This document shows positions 1-7,997 of a stretch of DNA of 64,000 nt, in pieces. Where the stretch lies: positions 62,001 to 126,000 of the forward strand of contig CAJKGK010000005.1 in the NCBI GenBank assembly GCA_905199445.1, in the 5' to 3' direction. Below the pieces are notes generated by a model that was given only the letters and a program-made list of their open reading frames with translations, was not told the DNA's origin and ran no database searches. The DNA comes from an uncultured Lachnospiraceae bacterium (GTDB lineage: Bacteria; Bacillota; Clostridia; Lachnospirales; Lachnospiraceae). The position numbers and the translations under genes are program-made. How positions within the stretch are numbered: the first letter of the stretch is position 1; each line of letters opens with the position of its first letter.

Positions 1-216
1 ATTTACGGCGGTGCAATCGGGTATATCGATTTCACCAGGAATATGGATACCTGCATTGCAATCCGTATTGCCTATAAAAAGAACGGCAAGGTGTATGTAA
101 GAAGCGGTGCCGGTATTGTAGCGGATTCCGTACCCGAAAAGGAATTTGAAGAATGTCTGAACAAAGCCAAAGCTTCTCTCAAGGCGTTGAAACTTGCACA
201 GGAGGCGGAATTATGA
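1..216 (+). CDS. trpE: Anthranilate synthase component I, C-terminal end (partial)
   Basis: Open reading frame running in from the left edge and ending at TGA 214-216; 71 residues remain. It reads IYGGAIGYIDF near the start and IRIAYKKNGKVYVRSGAGIV, the conserved end of the chorismate-binding fold of TrpE/PabB enzymes. TrpE converts chorismate plus ammonia to anthranilate, using ammonia from the TrpG glutaminase encoded next. The trpG start overlaps this stop by 4 bp (ATGA), which implies translational coupling. The trp context makes TrpE much more likely than PabB. The N-terminal part, the promoter and any attenuator lie outside the window. Confidence 0.95.
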   Translation: MYGGAIGYIDFTRNMDTCIAIRIAYKKNGKVYVRSGAGIVADSVPEKEFEECLNKAKASLKALKLAQEAEL

Positions 217-782
217 TTTTACTGATTGATAACTACGACAGTTTTTCCTACAACCTTTTTCAGCTCGTCGGCGAGATCGAGCCCCAAATCAAGGTCATAC
301 GCAACGATGAAATGACCGTAGAGGCAATCAAATGTTTGAATCCTGACCGCATCATCCTCTCGCCCGGTCCGGGAAGACCGGAGGACGCAGGAATTATCAT
401 AGAAGTCGCAAAAATCCTCGGCAAAGATATTCCAGTATTGGGCGTTTGTCTCGGTCATCAGGCGATTTGTGCAGCATTCGGTGCGACCGTTACCTATGCC
501 AAAGAACTGATGCACGGAAAACAGTCAAATGTGAAATTTGATACGTCTTGTCCGCTATTTGCAGACTGTCCCGAAACGGCTCCTGTTGCACGGTATCACT
601 CTCTTGCGGCAGACGCGAATACCATACCGGAATGTTTGAAAGTTACAGCACTTACCGATGACGGAGAAATCATGGCGATTCAGCATAAAAAATATCCCAT
701 ATACGGCGTACAGTTCCATCCTGAATCAATCATGACACCGAACGGAAAACAGATGCTCAAAAATTTTATAAAGGAGATCTGA
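213..782 (+). CDS. trpG: Anthranilate synthase component II (glutamine amidotransferase)
   Basis: Class I glutamine amidotransferase of 189 residues that releases ammonia from glutamine for TrpE. The N-terminus LLIDNYDSFSYNLFQ is typical of the family. The nucleophile lies in GVCLGHQAICAAFG and the His/Glu pair in GVQFHPESI. A longer frame opens at 153, but the ATG at 213 follows an AGGAGG-type ribosome site (200-205), overlaps the trpE stop by 4 bp and gives the normal family length. PabA has the same fold; the operon argues for TrpG, though a shared TrpG/PabA role cannot be excluded. Confidence 0.96.
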   Translation: MILLIDNYDSFSYNLFQLVGEIEPQIKVIRNDEMTVEAIKCLNPDRIILSPGPGRPEDAGIIIEVAKILGKDIPVLGVCLGHQAICAAFGATVTYAKELMHGKQSNVKFDTSCPLFADCPETAPVARYHSLAADANTIPECLKVTALTDDGEIMAIQHKKYPIYGVQFHPESIMTPNGKQMLKNFIKEI

Positions 783-785
783 GTG

Positions 786-1817
786 ATGATTAAAGAAGCT
801 ATCGTAAAGATTGTAAATAAAGAAGACCTCACCTATGATGAGGCATACACTGTGATGAACGAAATTATGAGCGGCGAAACAACAGCAACGCAAAATGCCG
901 CTTTCCTTGCCGCTCTGTCCACTAAGAGTGCAAAAGCCGAAACTACTGATGAGATCGCAGGCTGTGCGGCTGCGATGAGCGCACACGCTACCAGGGTTGA
1001 AACCGGTATGGAGCTTTTTGAGATTGTCGGCACAGGTGGTGACAATGCCCATAGTTTTAATATTTCCACGACCTCGGCGCTCGTTGCCGCAGCTGGTGGA
1101 ATAAAAGTGGCAAAGCACGGCAATCGTGCCGCTTCATCACAGTGCGGAACGGCGGATTGTCTGGAAGCACTCGGTGTAAATATTCAACAGAGTCCGAAAA
1201 AATGTATTGAATTGCTTAATGACGTCGGTATGTGCTTTTTCTTTGCACAGAAATATCATACTTCTATGAAGTATGTAGGCGCTATCCGCAAAGAACTGGG
1301 CTTCCGTACGGTGTTTAATATTCTGGGACCACTTACCAACCCTGGAACTCCGTCAATGCAGCTTCTCGGCGTGTACGACGATTATCTGGTTGAACCGCTG
1401 GCACAGGTACTCATCAATCTGGGAATTAAACGTGGTATGGTGGTATATGGGCAAGACAAACTTGACGAGATCTCTATGAGCGCACCGACTACAATCTGTG
1501 AAATCCGTGACGGCTGGTTCAAATCCTCGGTGATTACGCCTGAAGATTTTGGCTTTGAACGTTGCACCAAAGAAGATCTGAAAGGCGGTACGCCTGAAGA
1601 AAATGCAAAAATCACGCTTGCCATTTTGAACGGAGAAAAAGGACATAAACGAAATGCGGTTCTGATGAACGCCGGTGCGGCGTTATATATCGGCGGCAAA
1701 GCTGATTGTATGAAGGACGGCATTACGCTTGCGGCTGAAATCATTAATTCGGGTAAAGCCCTTGAAACGCTGAACAAACTGATCGAAGTCAGCAACCGTC
1801 CGGAGGTGGAGGTATGA
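786..1817 (+). CDS. trpD: Anthranilate phosphoribosyltransferase
   Basis: Transfers the phosphoribosyl group of PRPP to anthranilate, the second step of tryptophan synthesis. About 343 residues, normal for the family. The PRPP-binding glycine-rich loop is visible as EIVGTGGDNAHSFNIST, followed by KHGNRAASSQCGTADCLEALG, which matches the KHGNR and SS-GSAD blocks of the family. The ATG at 786 follows AAGGAGA at 771-777; a GTG at 783 is an in-frame alternative. The end overlaps trpC by 4 bp. Here trpG and trpD are separate genes, not the fused form known from enterobacteria. Confidence 0.97.
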   Translation: MIKEAIVKIVNKEDLTYDEAYTVMNEIMSGETTATQNAAFLAALSTKSAKAETTDEIAGCAAAMSAHATRVETGMELFEIVGTGGDNAHSFNISTTSALVAAAGGIKVAKHGNRAASSQCGTADCLEALGVNIQQSPKKCIELLNDVGMCFFFAQKYHTSMKYVGAIRKELGFRTVFNILGPLTNPGTPSMQLLGVYDDYLVEPLAQVLINLGIKRGMVVYGQDKLDEISMSAPTTICEIRDGWFKSSVITPEDFGFERCTKEDLKGGTPEENAKITLAILNGEKGHKRNAVLMNAGAALYIGGKADCMKDGITLAAEIINSGKALETLNKLIEVSNRPEVEV

Positions 1818-2596
1818 CAATACTCGACCAACTTGCAGACCATGCACGAAACCGGGTTGCCGAGGCAAAAAGAAGAGCGTCCCTCGAAGCGATCAGGCGA
1901 CAGGCATGTTCCCTCCCGAAAGACAGCTTCATTTTTGAAAATGCTCTGAAAAAATCCGGTATTTCGTTTATCTGCGAGTGTAAAAAAGCCTCACCTTCCA
2001 AAGGCTTGATTGCACCGGATTTTCCATATTTGCAGATTGCAAAGGAATACGAAGCAGCCGGTGCAGACTGCATTTCCGTGCTGACAGAGCCAAAATGGTT
2101 TTTAGGCAGTGACGAATATCTCCGTGAGATTGCGGATGCCGTTTCTATCCCCTGTCTGCGTAAGGATTTTACCGTAGATGTGTATATGATTTACGAGGCA
2201 AAGGTGCTTGGCGCATCGGCAGTGCTGCTAATCTGTTCCATACTGAGCGAGGCCGAGATTAAAGAATACATACATATTTGCGATACCCTCGGACTTTCTG
2301 CTTTGGTGGAAGTTCATAATGAAAAGGAGGTACAAACGGCACTTAATGCCGGAGCACGGATTATCGGTGTCAATAACCGTAACCTCAGGAATTTCACAGT
2401 GGATACCCATAACAGCCGCAGACTTCGGGCGTTGATTCCTCCGAACGTATTGTTTGTTTCCGAAAGCGGTGTACAAACTGCCGGAGATGTGGCAGTACTT
2501 CGTAAAATCGGAGCGGATGCGGTTTTGATTGGAGAATCGCTGATGAGGGCGGCTGATAAAAGGGCGAAACTCACAGAACTACGGGGGGCTATATGA
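1814..2596 (+). CDS. trpC: Indole-3-glycerol phosphate synthase
   Basis: TIM-barrel enzyme closing the pyrrole ring of CdRP to give indole-3-glycerol phosphate. About 260 residues, so not fused to TrpF. Family blocks seen: FICECKKASPSKGLI (with the catalytic Lys), GADCISVLTEP, CLRKDFTVDVYMIYEAK, GVNNRNLRNFTVD and VSESGV. It starts inside the end of trpD after a GGAGGTGGAGGT ribosome site and overlaps trpF by 4 bp at its own end. Confidence 0.97.
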   Translation: MTILDQLADHARNRVAEAKRRASLEAIRRQACSLPKDSFIFENALKKSGISFICECKKASPSKGLIAPDFPYLQIAKEYEAAGADCISVLTEPKWFLGSDEYLREIADAVSIPCLRKDFTVDVYMIYEAKVLGASAVLLICSILSEAEIKEYIHICDTLGLSALVEVHNEKEVQTALNAGARIIGVNNRNLRNFTVDTHNSRRLRALIPPNVLFVSESGVQTAGDVAVLRKIGADAVLIGESLMRAADKRAKLTELRGAI

Positions 2597-3201
2597 CGAA
2601 AATCAAACTGTGTGGTCTGTCCCGCTCCTGTGATATTGAAGCTGCAAACGAATTAAAACCCGAATATATCGGATTTGTATTTGCCGCAAAAAGCCGACGG
2701 TATGTAACACCGCAGATTGCGGCAGAACTGAAGCAGCAGCTTTCTCCCAAAATACAGGCAGTTGGCGTGTTCGTCAATGAAGATGCGGAAAAGATAGCTG
2801 ATCTGCTGTGTAGCGATGTTATTGACATTGCCCAACTCCACGGGGATGAGAACGAAGGCTATATTAGCCGATTAAAACAACTTGCCGATAAGCCGATCAT
2901 CAAGGCATTTCGGATAGAAGCGGCTAATGATATTGCAAATGCTCAGCGGTGTTTTGCTGACTATATCCTGCTGGATTCCGGTGAGGGAACGGGGACAGTA
3001 TTTGACTGGAACCTCCTGAAGAACATACACAGGCCGTATTTCCTCGCAGGAGGTCTTGGAACCGACAATGTGAAAAATGCAGTGGATCAATTAACCCCCT
3101 TTGCGGTTGATGTCAGCTCAGGCATTGAAACCGACGGACTGAAAGATAAAACAAAAATGGCGGCATTCGTTGCCGCTGTCAGAAAGGAAGAAAAGATATG
3201 A
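2593..3201 (+). CDS. trpF: Phosphoribosylanthranilate isomerase
   Basis: Amadori rearrangement of phosphoribosylanthranilate to CdRP, the step before TrpC. 202 residues, TIM barrel. The N-terminal IKLCGLSR carries the catalytic Cys. GLGTDNVKNAV and AVDVSSGIE contain the phosphate-binding loop and the catalytic Asp. It has 4-bp overlaps with trpC and with trpB, so it should be made in a fixed ratio with its neighbours. Confidence 0.96.
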   Translation: MTKIKLCGLSRSCDIEAANELKPEYIGFVFAAKSRRYVTPQIAAELKQQLSPKIQAVGVFVNEDAEKIADLLCSDVIDIAQLHGDENEGYISRLKQLADKPIIKAFRIEAANDIANAQRCFADYILLDSGEGTGTVFDWNLLKNIHRPYFLAGGLGTDNVKNAVDQLTPFAVDVSSGIETDGLKDKTKMAAFVAAVRKEEKI

Positions 3202-4388
3202 CAAATCCCAACGGACGCTTCGGCATTCACGGTGGGCAATATATTCCCGAAACGCTGATGAACGCAGTCATTGAACTGGAAGAAGCATATAACTATTATA
3301 AAAACGACCCTGAATTTAACAAAGAACTTACCGAGCTTTTCAATGAATACGCTGGCAGACCGTCAAGGCTTTATTTTGCTCAGAAGATGACTGCAGACCT
3401 GGGCGGGGCAAAAATATATCTTAAGCGTGAAGATCTAAATCATACCGGTGCACATAAAATTAATAATGTACTCGGTCAGGCCCTTCTGGCAAAGAGGATG
3501 GGTAAGACACGTCTGATTGCTGAAACCGGAGCCGGCCAGCACGGCGTTGCTACAGCAACAGCAGCAGCTCTTATGGGCATGGAATGTGTGGTTTTTATGG
3601 GTGAGGAAGACACGATCCGTCAGGCACTCAACGTGTACCGCATGCGACTTCTCGGTGCCCAGGTGATTCCTGTAAAGACGGGGACGGCAACGTTAAAAGA
3701 TGCGGTTTCTGAAGCCATGCGTGAGTGGACTTCCCGTATCAGCGACACGCACTATTGTCTCGGTTCGGTTATGGGACCTCATCCGTTTCCTACCATTGTT
3801 CGTGATTTTCAGGCGGTTATTTCCAAAGAAATCAAGGAGCAAATGATTCTAAAACAAGGAAGACTCCCGGATGCAGTCATTGCCTGTGTAGGCGGTGGTT
3901 CAAACGCCATTGGCAGCTTTTATCATTTCATTGATGATGAGGGTGTGCGGCTGATTGGCTGTGAAGCTGCAGGCAGAGGTGTTGATACTTTTGAAACAGC
4001 AGCGACGATTGCCACGGGCAGACTTGGTATCTTCCACGGAATGAAGTCTTATTTCTGTCAGGATAAGGACGGTCAGATTGCTCCCGTTTACTCCATTTCC
4101 GCAGGACTTGATTATCCGGGGGTGGGTCCGGAGCACGCCCATCTTTATGACATCGGACGGGCAGAATATGTTCCGGTTACAGATGATGAGGCGGTAAACG
4201 CTTTTGAATATTTGGCAAAGACCGAGGGCATTATTCCTGCAATCGAATCAGCACACGCAGTTGCTCACGCTATAAAAATAGCACCGACAATGGATAAAGA
4301 TAAAATCATCGTAATCACCATTTCCGGCAGAGGTGACAAGGACTGTGCCGCCATTGCCCGGTACAGAGGGGAGGATATTCATGAGTAA
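3198..4388 (+). CDS. trpB: Tryptophan synthase beta chain
   Basis: PLP-dependent subunit condensing indole with serine. 396 residues, matching the standard TrpB1 form that pairs with TrpA. Seen: YIPETLMNAV near the start, LKREDLNHTGAHKINN with the PLP-binding Lys, ETGAGQHGVATATA, the phosphate loop GGGSNAIG, and a C-terminal ISGRGDKD. It starts 4 bp inside trpF and overlaps trpA by 8 bp. Confidence 0.98.
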   Translation: MTNPNGRFGIHGGQYIPETLMNAVIELEEAYNYYKNDPEFNKELTELFNEYAGRPSRLYFAQKMTADLGGAKIYLKREDLNHTGAHKINNVLGQALLAKRMGKTRLIAETGAGQHGVATATAAALMGMECVVFMGEEDTIRQALNVYRMRLLGAQVIPVKTGTATLKDAVSEAMREWTSRISDTHYCLGSVMGPHPFPTIVRDFQAVISKEIKEQMILKQGRLPDAVIACVGGGSNAIGSFYHFIDDEGVRLIGCEAAGRGVDTFETAATIATGRLGIFHGMKSYFCQDKDGQIAPVYSISAGLDYPGVGPEHAHLYDIGRAEYVPVTDDEAVNAFEYLAKTEGIIPAIESAHAVAHAIKIAPTMDKDKIIVITISGRGDKDCAAIARYRGEDIHE

Positions 4389-5151
4389 TATTCAGAAAGC
4401 ATTTGAAAACAACAAGGCATTTATCGCTTTTATCACCTGTGGAGATCCGGATCTTAAAACAACCGCATCAGTTGTTCGTGCCGCTGTAGAGAACGGGGCA
4501 GATCTTATTGAGCTTGGCCTTCCTTTTTCTGATCCCACCGCAGAGGGGCCTGTTATTCAGGGGGCAAATCTGAGAGCGCTAAACGGCGGTATCACGACCG
4601 ATAAGATATTCGCCTTTGTCAAAGAGCTTCGTCGTGATGTGAAAATTCCAATGGTTTTTATGACCTATGCCAATGTGATTTTCTCCTATGGCGCAGAAAA
4701 ATTTATTTCCACCTGTCGGGCAATTGAGATTGACGGCCTTATTCTTCCCGATCTGCCCTTTGAAGAAAAAGAGGAATTTCAGCCGATCTGCAAAAAATAT
4801 GGTGTTGACTTGATTTCATTAATTGCACCTACGTCTGAAAACCGTATTGCTATGATAGCCAAAGAAGCGGAAGGATTCGTATATATCGTATCCAGCCTCG
4901 GCGTTACGGGTATGAGAAGTGAAATAAAGACAGACCTTTCATCTATCCTCAAAGTAGTACGTGAGAATACAGACATTCCTTGTGCAATAGGATTTGGCAT
5001 TTCAACGCCGGAGCAGGCAAAGCAAATGGCCGCTGTTTCCGATGGCGTTATTGTTGGATCCGCTATTATTAAATTGCTTGAAAAGCATGGAAAAAATGCA
5101 CCTATGTATGTGGGAGAATATATAAAGTCGATGAAGAAAGCCATAAGATAA
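4381..5151 (+). CDS. trpA: Tryptophan synthase alpha chain
   Basis: Cleaves indole-3-glycerol phosphate to indole, which is channelled to TrpB. 256 residues from the ATG at 4381, which follows GAGGATATTC; an upstream in-frame start at 4333 would overlap trpB far more and is unlikely. The catalytic Glu lies in LIELGLPFSDP. The second catalytic position, Asp in the enterobacterial ADGP motif, is Glu here (TAEGP); I believe this variant occurs in other Firmicutes. Other family blocks: VYIVSSLGVTG and GFGIST. Last gene of the operon; no T-tailed terminator follows directly. Confidence 0.97.
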   Translation: MSNIQKAFENNKAFIAFITCGDPDLKTTASVVRAAVENGADLIELGLPFSDPTAEGPVIQGANLRALNGGITTDKIFAFVKELRRDVKIPMVFMTYANVIFSYGAEKFISTCRAIEIDGLILPDLPFEEKEEFQPICKKYGVDLISLIAPTSENRIAMIAKEAEGFVYIVSSLGVTGMRSEIKTDLSSILKVVRENTDIPCAIGFGISTPEQAKQMAAVSDGVIVGSAIIKLLEKHGKNAPMYVGEYIKSMKKAIR

Positions 5152-5180
5152 AACCTGATTTCTATTTATGACGAAGAAGC

Positions 5181-5204
5181 GCAGTTTTCGTTTTTGAAAA
5201 CTGC
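5181..5204 (+). other. Hairpin downstream of trpA, without U-tract
   Basis: Perfect 9-bp inverted repeat GCAGTTTTC/GAAAACTGC around the loop GTTTTT, 30 bp past the trpA stop. No run of T follows, so it is not a standard intrinsic terminator. It may mark the 3' end of the trp message or stabilise it. The rest of 5152-5264 holds no gene that I can support. Confidence 0.45.
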
Positions 5205-5264
5205 TCTAAATCGCTTATTAGCGTATTTGATATGAACAATTTATAACTTTTGCAGAAAGCCCCC

Positions 5265-5292
5265 TTGACAAATCTCGTTTCACTGGTAAATA
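5265..5292 (+). promoter_or_regulatory. Candidate sigma-A promoter for the lysozyme gene
   Basis: Perfect -35 TTGACA at 5265-5270, followed by an AT-rich stretch. TAAATA at 5287-5292 (spacer 16) is the closest -10; TATTAT at 5291-5296 is an alternative with a long spacer. It lies about 110 bp upstream of the TTG start at 5402. Confidence 0.55.
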
Positions 5293-5401
5293 TTATATAT
5301 ACTATATTTAGTGAATGATCATCTGTAATGCTGCAGGCATGGACAGAAAAATTTTTTCCTTCATTTTGGAGGAAGACTAAAAAAGTAAAAGGAGAAATAT
5401 T

Positions 5402-6169
5402 TTGGCGGATATACAAAAGAAAAACAGTTCAAGGCGGTCTGATGATTCGCAGCGGCAGCAGCAGCTTCGGGCGCTGCGGCGCAAAAGGCAAAGAGAAATA
5501 CAGCGGCGGCGCCGTCGCCGGCAGGTCTATTTTTACAGATGTCTCTTTGCAGGCATTCTGATTTTGGTGCTTGCAGGAATTATTGGCATCATTAGTGCCC
5601 TATTTCGAGGATGCGGACATGAAAAAGGCGGGAATGACTATGAAGTCTCTCAGGCAGTGATGGCATATAAACCGTTGGTAGAACAGTATGCAAAGGCTTC
5701 CGGTGTGGAGGCGTATGTGGATGTTCTTCTGGCGATGATGATGGTTGAGACAAGAGGGGAAGGCAATGACGTGATGCAGTCCAGTGAATCTTTAGGCCTG
5801 CCCATCAATTCACTGGAGCCTGAGGCTTCCATTGAGCAGGGCTGTAAAGTTTTTGCGTCACATCTGGAATACAGCCAAAGGCTGGGGTGTGATTTGGACA
5901 GCGTGATTCAGTCCTATAATTTCGGTCCAGGGTATTTGGAATATGTTGCCGGAAACGGAAAAGTACATACCTTTGATTTGGCCTGTGAATTTGCAGAAAA
6001 AATGTCCGGCGGCGAAAAGGTGGCATATGTTAATGACCTGTCTTCTGAAAGAAATGGAGGATGGCGTTACAATTACGGCAATATGTTTTATGTAGAACTT
6101 GTCCATCAGTATTGGTCCGAGGATAAGCAAACCGAGGAATCGGACCAACTCAGTCGTCAGACAAACTGA
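5402..6169 (+). CDS. Membrane-anchored lysozyme-like (CwlT/Tn916 ORF14-type) muramidase
   Basis: 255 residues. A very basic N-terminal tail (residues 1-40, rich in Arg/Gln, including a run of six Arg) precedes one membrane segment (about 43-66) and an extracytoplasmic lysozyme-like domain. The domain contains LAMMMVETRGEGNDVMQSSES, with the likely catalytic Glu, then YNFGPGYLEYV and YGNMFYVELVHQYW. This matches the bacterial lysozyme-like family found in CwlT and in conjugative elements, but no mobile element genes surround it. A role in local peptidoglycan cutting is inferred. The start is TTG with AAAGGAG 7-8 bp upstream; I see no better ATG. Confidence 0.82.
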   Translation: MADIQKKNSSRRSDDSQRQQQLRALRRKRQREIQRRRRRRQVYFYRCLFAGILILVLAGIIGIISALFRGCGHEKGGNDYEVSQAVMAYKPLVEQYAKASGVEAYVDVLLAMMMVETRGEGNDVMQSSESLGLPINSLEPEASIEQGCKVFASHLEYSQRLGCDLDSVIQSYNFGPGYLEYVAGNGKVHTFDLACEFAEKMSGGEKVAYVNDLSSERNGGWRYNYGNMFYVELVHQYWSEDKQTEESDQLSRQTN

Positions 6170-6189
6170 ATAACAGAATAAAAAGATGG

Positions 6190-6227
6190 AAATACTTCCC
6201 ATAAACGGTTTATGGGAGGTATTTTTT
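6190..6227 (+). terminator. Terminator-like hairpin that also holds the spoIIR ribosome site
   Basis: Stem of at least 14 bp, ATACTTCCCATAAA (6192-6205) with TTTATGGGAGGTAT (6209-6222), one G-U pair and loop CGG, followed by six T (6222-6227). It has the form of an intrinsic terminator for the lysozyme gene. The right arm contains GGGAGG, the ribosome binding site of spoIIR (ATG 6228), so a read-through transcript would hide that site. Confidence 0.75.
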
Positions 6228-6839
6228 ATGCAGAAAAACCGATGGTTTTATATGATTCCCTTTGTTTGTTTTTGTCTGCTTTTATTTGTTCCGGCTCAAA
6301 ATTATCAGAAAACGGTGGCAGATGCAGTTTTAAGGCTTCATATTGTAGCCAACAGTAACAGTTTTGAGGATCAGCAGTTAAAGCTTAAGGTCAGGGATCA
6401 GGTTGTGGAGGACCTTGATCAAAAGCTGGCGCTGTGCAAAACCAGAGATCAAAGCCGGGCAGTTGTGGAAGATGAACTGGAAAATATAAAACGCACGGCC
6501 CAGAAATGTGTGTGGGAAAACGGATATGATTATAAGGTCAGTGTGCGTATGGATGAGACCTGGTTTCCTGTTAAAACCTATGGAGATCTTACCTTTCCCA
6601 GAGGCTTTTATGAGGCCCTTGTTGTGGAGCTGGGGCGGGGGTGCGGAAGAAACTGGTGGTGTGTGCTTTTTCCTTCCCTGTGTTTTACGGACGCAGTGAC
6701 TGCAAATGTTCCCCAATCTTCCAGACAGCAGATTTACGATACCGTAGGGGCAGATGCGGCAGAGGCACTTATGGAAGGAGAAAAAGTGGAGATTCGATTT
6801 AAAATTGCCGAAATCATTGAAAATCTTTTTGCCCAATAA
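6228..6839 (+). CDS. spoIIR: Stage II sporulation protein R
   Basis: 203 residues: an N-terminal membrane/signal segment (FYMIPFVCFCLLLFVPA), then the conserved SpoIIR domain beginning VLRLHIVANSNSFEDQQLKLKVRDQVV and containing FPRGFYEALVVELGRGCGRNWWCVLFPSLCF. In Bacillus and Clostridium, SpoIIR is made in the forespore under sigma-F and triggers SpoIIGA to process pro-sigma-E in the mother cell. It marks the host as a spore former. ATG 6228 is chosen over 6186 because GGGAGG lies 8 bp upstream. I could not identify a clear sigma-F promoter. Confidence 0.93.
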   Translation: MQKNRWFYMIPFVCFCLLLFVPAQNYQKTVADAVLRLHIVANSNSFEDQQLKLKVRDQVVEDLDQKLALCKTRDQSRAVVEDELENIKRTAQKCVWENGYDYKVSVRMDETWFPVKTYGDLTFPRGFYEALVVELGRGCGRNWWCVLFPSLCFTDAVTANVPQSSRQQIYDTVGADAAEALMEGEKVEIRFKIAEIIENLFAQ

Positions 6840-6841
6840 GG

Positions 6842-6870
6842 TTGAATAATAAACCTCTATACGTTAAAAT
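6842..6870 (+). promoter_or_regulatory. Sigma-A promoter of the ddl operon
   Basis: TTGAAT (6842-6847), 17-bp spacer, TAAAAT (6865-6870), 54 bp upstream of the ddl start. It begins 2 bp after the spoIIR stop, which separates the cell-wall genes from the sporulation gene. Confidence 0.6.
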
Positions 6871-6923
6871 AAATAAGATATAAAAAAGCCGGTCAGCGGT
6901 AAGATAAAAAAGAGGTTATTATA

Positions 6924-7988
6924 ATGGATAAAAAATTGACAGTTGCAGTTTTATTCGGGGGTCAGTCCTCTGAACATGAGATTTCCTGTATGTCGGTAGT
7001 TAATATAGTTTCTGCGATGAATCCCCAAAAGTACGATCCGATTTTAATTGGCATTACCAAAGACGGTCAGTGGCTGTATGTGGATGATGCGGCACAGATT
7101 AAAAATGATACATGGAGACAGAGCCGCGTTCATGCAGTCTTAAGTCCTGATGCCATGGATCATGGGGTTTGGCTTGATCGTGACGGATGTCTGAAAAAGG
7201 TATCTGTGGATGTGGTCTTTCCGGTACTTCACGGAATGTATGGTGAGGACGGCACTGTTCAGGGACTTCTGGAAATGGCGGGACTGCCCTATGTAGGCTG
7301 TGGTGTCCTGGCATCCGCGATATCTATGGATAAGGTTTATACAAAACTGATTGTGGATACTCTGGAAATCCGTCAGGCTCGTTACGTGGTGATTAACCAT
7401 CTGGACCTGAAGGATATGGACCGGAGTGTGCAGAAGGTGGAAGCGGCTTTAGATTATCCTGTTTTTGTTAAGCCTTCCAAGGCCGGATCCTCTAAAGGTG
7501 TTTCCAAGGCTGTGGATGAACAGAGCCTGAAGGCTGCCTTAAATGAGGCAATCAAACATGATATGAAGATTCTGGTGGAGGAGACCATTGTTGGCCGGGA
7601 GATTGAATGTGCCGTTTTAGGCGGTTATGAACCAAAGGCCTCAGGCGTGGGTGAGGTGCTTTCGGCAGAAAACTTCTATTCCTATGAAGCAAAATATTTC
7701 AATGCGGAGTCCAAAACAGATCTGCACCCTGAATTTCCAGACGGAATTTTGGAAAAGGTGAGAGACTGCGCAGAAAGAATTTTTAAGGCTGTCGATGGTT
7801 ACGGGCTGGCCAGAGTGGACTTTTTCCTGGAAAAAGACAGTAACCAGATTATTTTTAATGAAATTAATACGATGCCTGGATTTACGGGGATCAGCATGTA
7901 TCCAATGCTTTGGGCAGATCAGGGTGTGGAGAAGTGTGCGTTGATCGACCGCCTTATTGAACTGGCCTTTACCCGCTACGACAGATAG
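6924..7988 (+). CDS. ddl: D-alanine--D-alanine ligase
   Basis: ATP-grasp enzyme joining two D-alanines for peptidoglycan precursors. 354 residues. N-terminal VAVLFGGQSSEHEISCMS and PVLHGMYGEDGTVQGLLE, central PVFVKPSKAGSSKGVSK, and C-terminal RVDFFLEKD...FNEINTMPGFT with the metal ligands. The specificity loop reads ENFYSYEAKYFN. VanG-type D-Ala-D-Ser ligases have similar loops, so substrate preference is not settled from sequence alone. It is followed 9 bp later by murI, the other enzyme feeding D-amino acids into the wall. Confidence 0.92.
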   Translation: MDKKLTVAVLFGGQSSEHEISCMSVVNIVSAMNPQKYDPILIGITKDGQWLYVDDAAQIKNDTWRQSRVHAVLSPDAMDHGVWLDRDGCLKKVSVDVVFPVLHGMYGEDGTVQGLLEMAGLPYVGCGVLASAISMDKVYTKLIVDTLEIRQARYVVINHLDLKDMDRSVQKVEAALDYPVFVKPSKAGSSKGVSKAVDEQSLKAALNEAIKHDMKILVEETIVGREIECAVLGGYEPKASGVGEVLSAENFYSYEAKYFNAESKTDLHPEFPDGILEKVRDCAERIFKAVDGYGLARVDFFLEKDSNQIIFNEINTMPGFTGISMYPMLWADQGVEKCALIDRLIELAFTRYDR

Positions 7989-7997
7989 GAGGGGATC

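Noticed and set aside
1..5151. Possible horizontal origin of the trp operon
   Set aside because: I saw no flanking mobile genes or repeats and could not judge codon usage reliably by eye.
5328..5561. Small frame overlapping the start of the lysozyme gene
   Set aside because: It overlaps the promoter leader and a recognisable gene in another frame, and its sequence is low complexity.
5402..6169. Lysozyme gene as remnant of a Tn916-like element
   Set aside because: No conjugation, integrase or recombination genes are nearby, and it sits between housekeeping genes with its own promoter and terminator.
6852..6917. AACCTCT/AGAGGTT pairing that could hide the ddl ribosome site
   Set aside because: The left arm lies upstream of the predicted transcription start, so it is absent from the main ddl message.
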